Shown: one piece after another, positions 11,926 to 25,321 of the stretch
Numbering within the stretch: the stretch's first letter is position 1
Layout of the letters: every line of letters starts with the position of its first letter
Assembly (NCBI GenBank): GCA_030704615.1
Contig: CM060734.1
Coordinates: 15,128,001 to 15,192,000 of the forward strand
Source of the DNA: Takakia lepidozioides
Lineage: Eukaryota > Streptophyta > Takakiopsida > Takakiales > Takakiaceae
Reading direction: 5' to 3'
DNA: 64,000 nt
Notes under the pieces: model-generated
Seen by the model: only the letters and a program-made list of their open reading frames with translations
Databases searched by the model: none
What the model was told of the DNA's origin: nothing
Translations under genes and position numbers: made by a program

Positions 11926-12033
11926 GTAAGATCTTCTCCAGCAAAAATATTTGCTAATTGGGCATGGAGAGTAGGCAATCCTTGAAGGTACCTGAGATAA
12001 GCATAGAACATCTATAGGGCTTTTGAATGCTGA

Positions 12034-15000
12034 GATTTTGAGCTAGGCCTTGGTAAGACAGCCTGCTGGAGTAGACGTGTACATGATCCGGTCAGTGCAC
12101 ATTACTCTTGTTTTGCCGGTCCCCTGTAGCCGATGCCTTATGTCAGATTTAGATACCTTATGATACGAATGAGTTCCTTTTCTTTGGCTCAAATGTTTCT
12201 ATGTTTCGCCTGGTTATGGCTTTGCTCTTTTATAGCACCATAAGAAATACCCAATTCTGATATGCTGCTGGTAGATGTTTTGTCTGAATACCAGGTGGTA
12301 AACCCCTCCCAGACTTCATTACCTAAGTCCCAATACCTCCCCTTTTGGTTTTGTATACATGTTTTACCCAAAACAAGGGGTGGGTAAACACTAAAAGTCT
12401 GATATAAGATCTTTCCTGATTGTTACTTTATGACCTTGGGAATTGAGGGTTCTTTCACTGGCCTCTTCTTCCGGTCACCAGAGCTTATATATAAACTAAA
12501 AGGTAAAACTCTACATTTTGATGTATGTGTTGATGTACCTTCGTTTGTGTCACAACTTGCCAACTTGGAACATGCCAATGGCAGAAAGTTCATTACCTAA
12601 ACCTACCCCCATTGGTTTTGTACACATGTGGTACCCAAAAATATGGGCTAGGTAAACACTAAAGGGTTGATAAAAGTTTATTTCCTGTTTGTTGCTTCAT
12701 GAATTTCGGAGTTAAGGTCCCTTCATTGGCCTCATCTTTCCATTATCAGAGCTTATGTGTAGCTAAAAGGTAAAACTCTACATTCTGATGTAAGTGTTGA
12801 TGTACTTTTGCTTGTCAACGGCTTGTTTTTGTTTGTTGACCTTGGAGAGTTGAGATTGTAGGCATGTTTATTTCTATGGTTCCTTTGTAACCAGAAGTAA
12901 AAGCTACGAAGAAGAGGGAGGTCATTTATGTGATGGGGTCTGGTATGCACTCCCTTACGGGGTGAGTGCATACCACACTCACTCCATAAGGAGCTGCCAT
13001 ACCAGGGGATGGTTGGTGGGTTCCCTCTCTCTCCCTCCCTCCATGGATCTGGCTGGTTCTCTTAAAACTTGATAGTTTAAGACCGGTGGTATGTTACCTA
13101 ACCCCTAATTAACCTTCTTGGAATTTGGTTAATTTCGGTTATTTACATTACCCGGATTTTTGGTATAAGGTCAGGATACTAATGGAGCCATCCTATTATT
13201 ATTATTTTTCATCCATAAATGGATGTCATCCTCAGAGGATGACACGGATGAAAAATCGAGAGACAATTTCATCCAACGCGGATGAAATCACGATAGATTT
13301 CATCCTGCGCGGTAGAGTTCATCCCGTGTGATGGATTTCATCTCGAATGGATGAAATCGTGGGAAATCACGTGGATGAAATCGCGGGAAATCGCGCTTCA
13401 TCTTTTCCCTGCCCTAACCCTCTGCACGACGATCGTGCTTAAGGGATAGCTGGAGCTGAGAGATGGTGGCAGGGGGCGCATGGAGCTCGATTCAGGCGCC
13501 CTTGAATGCCATGGAGCTGCGCCATTAAGGCATTTAGGTGTTCTGGCAAGATTCAGTGCCTTCTTCCCCTCTTGCGGTGCGCAATGGCGGTAGTACCTGC
13601 AATTTCCCCGTGGCGGTTGTCTCTAATGCTTGGCGGGCGATCTACCTGTGCTGTGGTTGCTTGTTGTGACCTTCATTGATCATTAAGATACAAGCGGCGA
13701 TCTTAAGGCCTCGGGGAAGTGTTTGAACTCTTTAAGTTTGGGCGATTCACTTTCTTTGTGCATGCTTTGTACATTTTGTTGTGCATTCTTGTTTGTTGGT
13801 CTTGAGAGCTATGGCGCATGCCTCTCTTCCACAAGCCATCAAGGTATTGGCTTGCATATGCTCTGTTTCTTTTTTTGCCCCTGCTTTGTATTGCATGTTG
13901 TACAGCGATAACAAGCGTGAGACCTGCGAATCACCTGGGGTCCACATCGTCTCTAACTTAACTGTTTCTAATTGCATGTGATGGGACCAGGTGAGGGCCC
14001 TCACTTAACATGGATTTTAAAGCTTGAAGTTGATTGGAATCGAGTTGAAGAAGCGACGCCATCTGTATCTTTGGGGGAGAACAATCCTTTCTTCCTCTTT
14101 CCTTTGATCTTGATGGCTCCTATGTTTAACCTAGTATGGTGGACAATCAATCATTACGGCGACTATCTCTTGTTCCCTATGGCATACTGATGTGACAATG
14201 GAGCAATGATATGACAAGCTGATGGCTTTAAGGAGATCTGGTAACATGCTACAATGTAGGGTAGACCTGTTTTCATGACCAGACACTGTTCTTGAATGTA
14301 CAAGCATTGGAAACTTAGCCTCTTTTAGAAGCTGGTTACTTTAGGACTTGATACCATGCCAAACTGATATGGATGGATCTTTTGTGGCCAAATCTGGTCC
14401 TTGGTTATATGCTCTTGAATGTTTACCTATTTTCCAAAATGGTAAGACATTGGTAGATGTGAACAGAATGATTCAGGCATTGTATTCAAGTTGCTTTAGG
14501 ATAAATAATACCAAAGTAACCTGCAGGCCTGATGGGATGAGCAATTCAGATTCTTTGTGTTTCCTATGGATGATTGCATGGCATGTAAATCTGATTATAG
14601 CCTGTTATGGTAATGATTTCCCTACCCCGGATATAGAACTTGGTCTTGGGGCATGGAATAAGAGGTGGGAATATTACTCTACCCTGTCATTGAAATTACA
14701 CACCAGCCCCAGATCTAAAACAGATCATGGGGCAAAAAACATGGTGTCAATAAGTGACTTGATGTGCAAAATAGGGCAGCTGATTATAACCTGTTGTATA
14801 AGCTGCCAAATATCAGTCCGTAACCCTGCTTTGGTGATGTTCTTTATGTAAAGAAATGATCTTATTTTGTTTTCAAGCCTTCTATGATCATAAAAATGGC
14901 TTCTTTAAGACAAACAGACATTTCCAGCCATGAACAGTGATCAATGGATCTTTATTTGGACATGGATACTTACTGCTCAGTCACTTTGGTATGTCCAATG

Positions 15001-15709
15001 ATACAAAGAACCCAAAACTATACTAGTTTTTGGGCCAACAATAAATTAGGATGGTTGGTTATGCCTTGGTATGTAAGCTGACCAAAAAATACAGACTGAA
15101 TGACATGGGCGCATGTCATGAATGACACTTTGTAGCATGCTTAACAATGGTTTCCTGCTATGAACAGTGGTAATTGAGTCTCTAATTTTCCCCACCCCCC
15201 CACCCAGAGACTTCATTGACTTTGAAGTCTGGGATTTGTCATAAAGCTGACTTGTGAATGAAGAATGGTTGATAATGCCTTGTTATGAGGCTGATTTGTC
15301 GTTAATTTTACAATGACCTTGTCAGGTCTTTGTCCATGTCTCGACAAGACGTAAGTATCTTCCCTCTTTGATTTAGACCAGTGTACTTGGTGGTTCTTGT
15401 ACACATTATCAACCAATCTCCCTTCTGTTTTCAGTTTTATGTTTGATTTACTAACACCTTGGTCTGAGCATGACAAAAGGTTATCAAATATGTTCCTGAT
15501 TGAAGTGATGAACGCAAGGCAATGGGAAGGCCAAAGCCATGAGATATCAGCCTCCTCTCCTGCCATGACCATGGTGTGGAGCAAGCAAGTCCTTCATAAG
15601 GTAAGATCTTCTCCAGCAAAAATATGTTGGCTAATTGGGCATGGAGAGTAAGCATCCTTGAAGGTACCTGAGATAAGCATAGAACATCTATAGGGCTTTT
15701 GAATGCTGA
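12034..15709. repeat. Array unit 3
   Basis: A complete unit, nearly identical to units 2 and 4. It has the same hairpin (12941-12975), dyad cluster (about 13204-13405) and 166-bp exon-like block (15435-15600). Confidence 0.95.
15435..15600 (+). CDS. Exon-like block of an unrecognised gene, copy in unit 3
   Basis: Identical in length, frame and splice edges to the copies in units 1, 2 and 4. The preceding micro-exon-like piece is also present in this unit. Confidence 0.4.
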
Positions 15710-18700
15710 GATTTTGAGCTAGGCCTTGGTAAGACAGCCTGCTGGAGTAGACGTGTACATGATCCGGTCAGTGCACATTACTCTTGTTTGCCGGTCCCCT
15801 GTAGCCGATGCCTTATGTCAGATTTAGATACCTTATGATACGAATGAGTTCCTTTTCTTTGGCTCAAATGTTTCTATGTTTCGCCTGGTTATGGCTTTGC
15901 TCTTTATAGCACCATAAGAAATACCCAATTCTGATATGCTGCTGGTAGATGTTTTGTCTGAATACCAGGTGGTAAACCCCTCCCAGACTTCATTACCTAA
16001 GTCCCAATACCTGCCCCTTTTGGTTTTGTATACATGTTTTACCCAAAACAAGGGGTGGGTAAACACTAAAAGTCTGATATAAGATTCTTTCCTGATTGTT
16101 ACTTTATGACCTTGGGAATTGAGGGTTCTTTCACTGGCCTCTTCTTCCGGTCACCAGAGCTTATATATAAACTAAAAGGTAAAACTCTACATTTTGATGT
16201 ATGTGTTGATGTACCTTCGTTTGTGTCACAACTTGCCAACTTGGAACATGCCAATGGCAGAAAGTTCATTACCTAAACCTACCCCCATTGGTTTTGTACA
16301 CATGTGGTACCCAAAAATATGGGCTAGGTAAACACTAAAGGGTTGATAAAAGTTTATTTCCTGTTTGTTGCTTCATGAATTTCGGAGTTAAGGTCCCTTC
16401 ATTGGCCTCATCTTTCCATTATCAGAGCTTATGTGTAGCTAAAAGGTAAAACTCTACATTCTGATGTAAGTGTTGATGTACTTTTGCTTGTCACGGCTTG
16501 TTTTGTTTGTTGACCTTGGAGAGTTGAGATTGTAGGCATGTTTATTTCTATGGTTCCTTTGTAACCAGAAGTAAAAGCTACGAAGAAGAGGGAGGTCATT
16601 TATGTGATGGGGTCTGGTATGCACTCCCTTACGGGGTGAGTGCATACCACACTCACTCCATAAGGAGCTGCCATACCAGGGGATGGTTGGTGGGTTCCCT
16701 CTCTCTCCCTCCCTCCATGGATCTGGCTGGTTCTCTTAAAACTTGATAGTTTAAGACCGGTGGTATGTTACCTAACCCCTAATTAACCTTCTTGGAATTT
16801 GGTTAATTTCGGTTATTTACATTACCCGGATTTTTGGTATAAGGTCAGGATACTAATGGAGCCATCCTATTATTATTATTTTTCATCCATAAATGGATGT
16901 CATCCTCAGAGGATGACACGGATGAAAAATCGAGAGACAATTTCATCCAACGCGGATGAAATCACGATAGATTTCATCCTGCGCGGTAGAGTTCATCCCG
17001 TGTGATGGATTTCATCTCGAATGGATGAAATCGTGGGAAATCACGTGGATGAAATCGCGGGAAATCGCGCTTCATCTTTTCCCTGCCCTAACCCTCTGCA
17101 CGACGATCGTGCTTAAGGGATAGCTGGAGCTGAGAGATGGTGGCAGGGGGCGCATGGAGCTCGATTCAGGCGCCCTTGAATGCCATGGAGCTGCGCCATT
17201 AAGGCATTTAGGTGTTCTGGCAAGATTCAGTGCCTTCTTCCCCTCTTGCGGTGCGCAATGGCGGTAGTACCTGCAATTTCCCCGTGGCGGTTGTCTCTAA
17301 TGCTTGGCGGGCGATCTACCTGTGCTGTGGTTGCTTGTTGTGACCTTCATTGATCATTAAGATACAAGCGGCGATCTTAAGGCCTCGGGGAAGTGTTTGA
17401 ACTCTTTAAGTTTGGGCGATTCACTTTCTTTGTGCATGCTTTGTACATTTTGTTGTGCATTCTTGTTTGTTGGTCTTGAGAGCTATGGCGCATGCCTCTC
17501 TTCCACAAGCCATCAAGGTATTGGCTTGCATATGCTCTGTTTCTTTTTTGCCCCTGCTTTGTATTGCATGTTGTACAGCGATAACAAGCGTGAGACCTGC
17601 GAATCACCTGGGGTTCCACATCGTCTCTAACTTAACTGTTTCTAATTGCATGTGATGGGACCAGGTGAGGGCCCTCACTTAACATGGATTTTAAAGCTTG
17701 AAGTTGATTGGAATCGAGTTGAAGAAGCGACGCCATCTGTATCTTTGGGGGAGAACAATCCTTTCTTCCTCTTTCCTTTGATCTTGATGGCTCCTATGTT
17801 TAACCTAGTATGGTGGACAATCAATCATTACGGCGACTATCTCTTGTTCCCTATGGCATACTGATGTGACAATGGAGCAATGATATGACAAGCTGATGGC
17901 TTTAAGGAGATCTGGTAACATGCTACAATGTAGGGTAGACCTGTTTTCATGACCAGACACTGTTCTTGAATGTACAAGCATTGGAAACTTAGCCTCTTTT
18001 AGAAGCTGGTTACTTTAGGACTTGATACCATGCCAAACTGATATGGATGGATCTTTTGTGGCCAAATCTGGTCCTTGGTTATATGCTCTTGAATGTTTAC
18101 CTATTTTCCAAAATGGTAAGACATTGGTAGATGTGAACAGAATGATTCAGGCATTGTATTCAAGTTGCTTTAGGATAAATAATACCAAAGTAACCTGCAG
18201 GCCTGATGGGATGAGCAATTCAGATTCTTTGTGTTTCCTATGGATGATTGCATGGCATGTAAATCTGATTATAGCCTGTTATGGTAATGATTTCCCTACC
18301 CCGGATATAGAACTTGGTCTTGGGGCATGGAATAAGAGGTGGGAATATTACTCTACCCTGTCATTGAAATTACACACCAGCCCCAGATCTAAAACAGATC
18401 ATGGGGCAAAAAACATGGTGTCAATAAGTGACTTGATGTGCAAAATAGGGCAGCTGATTATAACCTGTTGTATAAGCTGCCAAATATCAGTCCGTAACCC
18501 TGCTTTGGTGATGTTCTTTATGTAAAGAAATGATCTTATTTTGTTTTCAAGCCTTCTATGATCATAAAAATGGCTTCTTTAAGACAAACAGACATTTCCA
18601 GCCATGAACAGTGATCAATGGATCTTTATTTGGACATGGATACTTACTGCTCAGTCACTTTGGTATGTCCAATGATACAAAGAACCCAAAACTATACTAG

Positions 18701-19383
18701 TTTTTGGGCCAACAATAAATTAGGATGGTTGGTTATGCCTTGGTATGTAAGCTGACCAAAAAATACAGACTGAATGACATGGGCGCATGTCATGAATGAC
18801 ACTTTGTAGCATGCTTAACAATGGTTTCCTGCTATGAACAGTGGTAATTGAGTCTCTAATTTTCCCCACCCCCCCACCCAGAGACTTCATTGACTTTGAA
18901 GTCTGGGATTTGTCATAAAGCTGACTTGTGAATGAAGAATGGTTGATAATGCCTTGTTATGAGGCTGATTTGTCGTTAATTTTACAATGACCTTGTCAGG
19001 TCTTTGTCCATGTCTCGACAAGACGTAAGTATCTTCCCTCTTTGATTTAGACCAGTGTACTTGGTGGTTCTTGTACACATTATCAACCAATCTCCCTTCT
19101 GTTTTCAGTTTTATGTTTGATTTACTAACACCTTGGTCTGAGCATGACAAAAGGTTATCAAATATGTTCCTGATTGAAGTGATGAACGCAAGGCAATGGG
19201 AAGGCCAAAGCCATGAGATATCAGCCTCCTCTCCTGCCATGACCATGGTGTGGAGCAAGCAAGTCCTTCATAAGGTAAGATCTTCTCCAGCAAAATATGT
19301 TGGCTAATTGGGCATGGAGAGTAAGGCATCCTTGAAGGTACCTGAGATAAGCATAGAACATCTATAGGGCTTTTGAATGCTGA
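15710..19383. repeat. Array unit 4
   Basis: A complete unit with hairpin at 16615-16649, dyad cluster at about 16878-17079 and exon-like block at 19109-19274. Confidence 0.95.
19109..19274 (+). CDS. Exon-like block of an unrecognised gene, copy in unit 4
   Basis: Same block again, with donor GTAAGATC retained. The partial fifth unit does not reach this far, so four copies exist in the window. Confidence 0.4.
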
Positions 19384-20328
19384 GATTTTGAGCTAGGCCT
19401 TGGTAAGACAGCCTGCTGGAGTAGACGTGTACATGATCCGGTCAGTGCACATTACTCTTGTTTGCCGGTCCCCTGTAGCCGATGCCTTATGTCAGATTTA
19501 GATACCTTATGATACGAATGAGTTCCTTTTCTTTGGCTCAAATGTTTCTATGTTTCGCCTGGTTATGGCTTTGCTCTTTATAGCACCATAAGAAATACCC
19601 AATTCTGATATGCTGCTGGTAGATGTTTTGTCTGAATACCAGGTGGTAAACCCCTCCCAGACTTCATTACCTAAGTCCCAATACCTGCCCCTTTTGGTTT
19701 TGTATACATGTTTTACCCAAAACAAGGGGTGGGTAAACACTAAAAGTCTGATATAAGATTCTTTCCTGATTGTTACTTTATGACCTTGGGAATTGAGGGT
19801 TCTTTCACTGGCCTCTTCTTCCGGTCACCAGAGCTTATATATAAACTAAAAGGTAAAACTCTACATTTTGATGTATGTGTTGATGTACCTTCGTTTGTGT
19901 CACAACTTGCCAACTTGGAACATGCCAATGGCAGAAAGTTCATTACCTAAACCTACCCCCATTGGTTTTGTACACATGTGGTACCCAAAAATATGGGCTA
20001 GGTAAACACTAAAGGGTTGATAAAAGTTTATTTCCTGTTTGTTGCTTCATGAATTTCGGAGTTAAGGTCCCTTCATTGGCCTCATCTTTCCATTATCAGA
20101 GCTTATGTGTAGCTAAAAGGTAAAACTCTACATTCTGATGTAAGTGTTGATGTACTTTTGCTTGTCACGGCTTGTTTTGTTTGTTGACCTTGGAGAGTTG
20201 AGATTGTAGGCATGTTTATTTCTATGGTTCCTTTGTAACCAGAAGTAAAAGCTACGAAGAAGAGGGAGGTCATTTATGTGATGGGGTCTGGTATGCACTC
20301 CCTTACGGGGTGAGTGCATACCACACTC
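19384..20328. repeat. Array unit 5, truncated after 945 bp
   Basis: Only the first quarter of the unit is present. It ends five bases after the GAGTGCATACCA hairpin (20289-20323), where single-copy sequence downstream of MSH1 begins. Truncation next to a perfect 12-bp dyad may mark the breakpoint of the rearrangement. Confidence 0.95.
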
Positions 20329-20947
20329 TTGAGGGGCTTAGGTAGTGGAACACCCAACATGACCTCACAATCATATAGAATATTAAATGCCTTGATATTC
20401 AAACAAAAAGTCCAAACCACATACCTTCATGAAATTGCATAGCTTACAAAACAGACATGCTTATAAAATTGCAGCTTTTTCCATGAATCCTTCTCTATCT
20501 TAAGCTTATGAAGGCGAGGCACGGCAACATGCAGTGATAGAATTGCACAACTGGTTGGGTAAGAGCAACACAATTACGGAAGCAAGGCTTTTAGAGGGGA
20601 AAGAATGCTCACAATTTTGATGCTGCATTGCATATTACAACCTAAAATTCCACTTCAACCCCTGGAGAAGGGCTACGGTTAGCCGTGCCATCATATCTAC
20701 CCCCAGGCCAGAGTCAGCGAGGGTTGAAGCGCACCACCAATTCGCAACAGACAAACTAATTGGGGGGGAAATTGTTTTCTAAAGAAGTTGCTGCATTGCA
20801 AAAGATGATGGTACAGTGTGCTACCTGCACCGCCAATGCACCTGTACTCCTGACCCACTGGGATGGAAGTAGGAAAAATGCAACTGAGGGAAACTGTCTA
20901 TGAGACGAAAGAGCAGCAAATTGCAAATCTTCTCCAGATGGGAGCCA
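20329..20947. other. MSH1 3' flank
   Basis: Single-copy sequence between the truncated repeat unit and the MSH1 stop codon on the minus strand. It probably holds the MSH1 3' untranslated region. No other gene or repeat is seen. Confidence 0.5.
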
Positions 20948-23900
20948 CTAGAATGGAGGGGCTTCTATGAGAGGCGCAGTTCCAAAATAACGATGGTTTT
21001 GATCAGATTTGTTGACAAGGACTAATCCCCAAGAAGGCAGCTGGTTGATAAGGGTAGTCTCCAACTCACAGGCGACACTTTTATTGGCCACAATAAGGTA
21101 GAGAAATGGGACCTCCCTCAATTGAAAGTTCATTCGATGCTGTCTAATCCTGCCTGTCAAATTGTCTGACTGTCCAACATAGAACTTTCCATCAGGTCGT
21201 TGGAGCATGTACACACATGAATGATTCGTAGTTGCAGGTGGTGGCAACTGTCGGGGACCCACCAGGGAGCAAGCAATAGTAGGCACTGGTAAGGCTCCAG
21301 TCTCAATATGGGACTCATGACTCTCAAACAGCTTCAGTTTACATACATTGTTGTAGATAGCCATCACGTCCCTTAGGTCTCTCTGAGGCTGAGGTTTTGA
21401 CACTCTGACAGGAGGGACCTCATTTCGCAGACTAGAAGTGCACCCACTTCCTCCGCCCAACATTCCATCCTGGGAATCTAGAGCAAGAATGCCACCAGTT
21501 GTGCTAGAACCATTCATTTGTACCACTTCAGCTGCTGCTCCTGATTCCAAACTCGAAATCCTATCTGACTCGCCACCTAAGTTCAACCTAGTGTTGGATC
21601 TACTATACTTCCACCGGGCTCTATAAAGCTCCTCCGCCCTCTGCACAACACTTTCTGGGACCCCTTCTTTCCTGGCCACCTGAAATGCTAGACTCTCTCT
21701 GCAAGAACCATCAACCAATTTCCAGGTAGGTTCCAACTGGCCATCAATGTCCTTCGTCCCCATAGCTTTTCGGACAACCTTACTGGTTTGGAGCTCCATA
21801 TCCAAAAGGTCATGCAGATGCGTGGAGAGGACTCCAAGGCAGCCAATGCGGTCCAGTGTTTCAATTACACTGGCCGCAATGTAGGTGCCCTTCTGCACCT
21901 CAGTTCCTCGGCACAACTCATCTACCAATACCAGACTCCTTTCAGTGGCCTCTGCCAAAATTGTCCGAAGCTCAGACATCTCCTGCAGAAATTGTGTTAC
22001 ATTAGAAGATAAAATTTGGCAGAAACTCACACAGAATTAATTCCAAATACCTGAAGAACAAGGATCCAGGTTGAACTTCAAATTAGCAATCGAAAAAATT
22101 GGCAGGTGCAAGAAAGATCTGGAAATAGTACGAGTTCAGAGTCGGGATTCTACTATCAAGCAGTGTCCACCTACCATTTGGAATGAGCTCTTGTTGTCAG
22201 CAGGGCTGTCTGTGGACATCATACGCAGCATTATAGCATCCAATTGTGGGACAGAGGCTTCACGTGCAGGCACCATAAACCCACACACAGCCAAGACTGC
22301 AGCTGCACAAATAGAGCGTAAGATGCTTGACTTGCCACCCCCATTGGGTCCTGTGAGCAGAAACATGGACGCCATTTCTACCGTATTCGCCTCGGCTCGC
22401 TCGCATGTTAGATCTTTCCAGTACGGTATGAGATCAACCAGCACCATATGCCCACCTGTCCCAATAGAATTTAGAGATGCAGGATACAGGACATTGCCGT
22501 CTCCCTCATTGTAAGATGGTTGCTGAGGCGTTGAGTTGCTACTGCATGAGAGTGTGGCAAACACCCACTTGCGCCTCTTTCCTTCACTCACATGCATGCA
22601 CAAAGTCTTTGCAATAATAGAGAGGACAGAAATGAAAATTAGGGCATTCATCTTGACCCTCAACTCCTCTGCCAGAGACCTGAGAAGCTTGACGACTTTG
22701 GCACTTGCTCTGTCAACCGCAGTTCTATAGTCATTCAGTGCATTTTCAACACGGCTGGTGGTCCACCACTCCTCACCCACCTTCTTGCCTTTCCCATCAT
22801 AGGCTACAGCCAAGCGCCTCATCTCTGCCTCTCCCGGCATTTGCCCCCAAACAGGCGGTTTGAAATTTTTGCCTTTGAACCACACTGCCTGATTCTCACG
22901 GCTGTAGCATATTTCGCATTTTCGCCCACCTGAACCACCTCCAAGAGGTTTCTGATATCCTTTCACACAATGTATGACTGGAAGGAAATCAGAAATTAGT
23001 GCACCGGACAGCTCTGCTGCTGCACTCTCAACATTTGCATATTCCTCTTCAGCATGCTCCCTCTTCACACGACCCCTCCAATTGTCCTCCAAGTCACGGA
23101 GAAAATCCTCAGGGATATACGCTCCACTGCTTACAGCTTGGTCTGGGTCCCCTTGCCTTGCGAGCACGCGCCCGATACTTCCTGCCAGCAGTTTGCAGTC
23201 ATCTACTAACTGCTCCCTTTCTATGTGCAGTCCTGTCACCCCAGACCCCCACGCAAAATGTCTGTAGTTCACTGGCTATCTTGGTTTGTCCTCTTAATGT
23301 CTATCTTCTACTGTGATCAGCACTAGATGACAATTGCCGCAAATCCAACTTCCACACCTGGATTATTCTAAATCTGAGAAAGAATTCTTTTCAGATCAGT
23401 AGACACATTTTAATGTCTTGCAAAGCAATCTACTGAAGTGAATAGACTTACAAGAGCAACGATTGATAGGCACTCAGAAAAATTTCATGATCCCTGTCAC
23501 CTTGGCCATTCCATACTTAACAAAAACTTGTATGATGCATTGTACACACATAACCAGCCATCAACAAATTCAAGAGCGTCAGTGTATGAGGTTCATGGAA
23601 CTGGTACCTGTAGCCAACCACGTTGGATCCAGAAGACAGTCCAGAACATGGCTTAGCTGGGGGTCACTGGCCATGTACAGAACATCTTCTGCCATGTTGA
23701 GCATGCGAGCAAACTCAATTTGGTTGGCTTCCTTGGCTTCTATCAGCTTCACCAGCTTGGCAGCCGACACACATGTTAAGTCAGGAATTGAGCTTGTGAC
23801 CTCTACCAATTGCCGGCATGCAGCCTGAATGCAGGTAGCCACCTGGTACGGTGGTGGATGGAGCAACAAATTCCGCAAGTACGAGATGCAGAGACTATTG

Positions 23901-25321
23901 GCGTCACTTGGGAGTGCAACTTTGAGCAAGCTGGGGACACCTGGAGTGTGTAAGATACCAATTTGAGATGCAGTACCCACATAGAGTGGCCGAGGCCTCT
24001 CCCCCGACGGGAGCACGATCTCCCGAAACTCCTCATTGGGCTCAAGGTCATACAGCTCCCTTACCTTCGAGAGCAGCTGCTCGACTGGGTCACTCTCGTA
24101 CCATTCCTGGGGCTTCCTCTGGCATTCACCCCATAGCAGGCCCCCCTCCCCCCATCTCACAAGCCCAGATGCGTCGCCTCTCAGAGAGCGATGCATGAAG
24201 AGGCGCTGACATTGCCGCGCACGCATCTTTGCCACTACCGCCTCCTCTGTGAGCCCATCTTCCACAGAAAAAGTGCGCATCATCTCCAACACCGAAACCA
24301 AACAATATCCCCTGGCAGAGCGAGCAATCCCAATCACTTGTACGGGTTCTGGGAACTCCAAGTCCACGTCCGCACCGACCAGCCCGTACACGTAGGGGCT
24401 TCCTGGGTGTGCATGTCCAGCAATAAACCGCTCTTTAAGCTGCCCTTTTGCCTGGCTGGGTCCCTTCACCTCCTCTACAATACACACTGAGAATCCCTGT
24501 CGTGTTAGCTCATCAAGTGCCTGCCGGAGATTCATGATAGGGCACCCTGCCTTGGGAACTGTGTCAGAACGGGTGCCCCCCATGGGATTCAATCCTGCAT
24601 ATTCAACCAGAATACATGCATCAAATCCAACGCCTTCATAGAATTCCCCAACCCTGCAAAGCAACACTTCATGAGGGAATCGCCGCTTCATCTCCAGCAG
24701 CTCAGCATTCATTCTCCCACCTTTGAAGCTGCCATTGCGCAGTGATTCGTCCAACCCAAGCAGATTGTCGATTTTCAGTCTCTTCGTCATCTCCTTTGTT
24801 GACGGTTTTCGGCAAGCCTTCATCTTGTCATCCCACCACTGGATGTATTTCAAGTCCTCACTAAGCAGGGTCTTGAGCTGCTCTGGGAGCTTCCGCCCTT
24901 TTGACACAGACCGTAAGGTTTGAAGCTTAGCGCGAACATTTCGGAAGCCTGAATTCTTGTAGGGGAATTGATTGGAAAAAGCATGCTGAAAGAGGTAGGG
25001 AGCCTGCCGCAATCCGTAATGGCTGCTCAGAAACCACGGTCTGGAAGATCCCAATCTCCTTAGTCTGCCGCCATCCCCTATAGTCAGACTCGAGTAAGGT
25101 CGACAAATGCTGCCATTACTACCACAACTGGCAGTACTATTTCCACCTACGTTGGGGCCCAAATACTGCCTCAATGAAATGAGCTCCCCAGTTATCGTAG
25201 ATGCCCAGGAATGGGCTGCACGTGCAACGGTCATAGAACGCTTTGTATGAGCTCCCCAACCAGGAAATCCCACGAGCATCCCGCTCATCAGCGCGTGCTT
25301 ATCAAGAAATTCGACTTCCAC
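20948..25321 (-). CDS. MSH1: MSH1: organellar MutS homologue with GIY-YIG nuclease domain, three exons
   Basis: MSH1 suppresses illegitimate recombination and mutation in plant mitochondrial and plastid genomes. Exons on the minus strand are 25321-23608, 23232-22175 and 21982-20948. All introns are GT-AG, and the lengths 1714+1058+1035 give 1268 codons plus stop in one frame. Visible features: mismatch-binding FYE at residues 227-229 within a plant-MSH1-like block (AGLNPMGG, GHAHPGSPYVYGLVG); Walker A GPNGGGKS at 866-873; Walker B LVLVDE ending at 946; GIY-YIG domain from V-Y-M-L 1181 and Y-V-G 1192 with Arg 1202, Glu 1230/1232 and Asn 1237. Met12 or Met15 is a better start than Met1, because what follows is basic and hydroxylated like a transit peptide. 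It is longer than the ~1118-residue Arabidopsis protein, which is encoded by 22 exons. It appears intact. Confidence 0.95.

Larger units (their letters stand above)
8356..12033. repeat. Array unit 2
   Basis: A complete unit without the internal duplication. It carries, in order, the older diverged pair at 8634-9155, the GAGTGCATACCA hairpin at 9266-9300, the CATCC-dyad cluster at 9529-9730 and the exon-like blocks at 11651-11675 and 11760-11925. Confidence 0.95.
3241..20328. repeat. Tandem array of a ~3.67 kb unit (4 units plus a partial fifth)
   Basis: The block starting GATTTTGAGCTAGGCC recurs at 3241, 8356, 12034, 15710 and 19384. Spacings of 3678, 3676 and 3674 follow the first interval of 5115, which is one unit plus a 1.45 kb internal duplication. 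Copies are almost identical, differing mainly by one-base indels, many in homopolymers; unit 1 is the most divergent. The left edge shares nothing with the end of a unit, and the last copy stops after 945 bp within CCACACTC. High identity implies recent duplication or ongoing homogenisation. The unit carries exon-like blocks with splice sites, so this could be a segmental duplication of a gene rather than a simple satellite. Confidence 0.97.

Noticed and set aside
3241-20328. Helitron (rolling-circle) origin of the tandem array
   Set aside because: No TC start, no CTRR end after the hairpin, and no Rep/helicase gene could be found.
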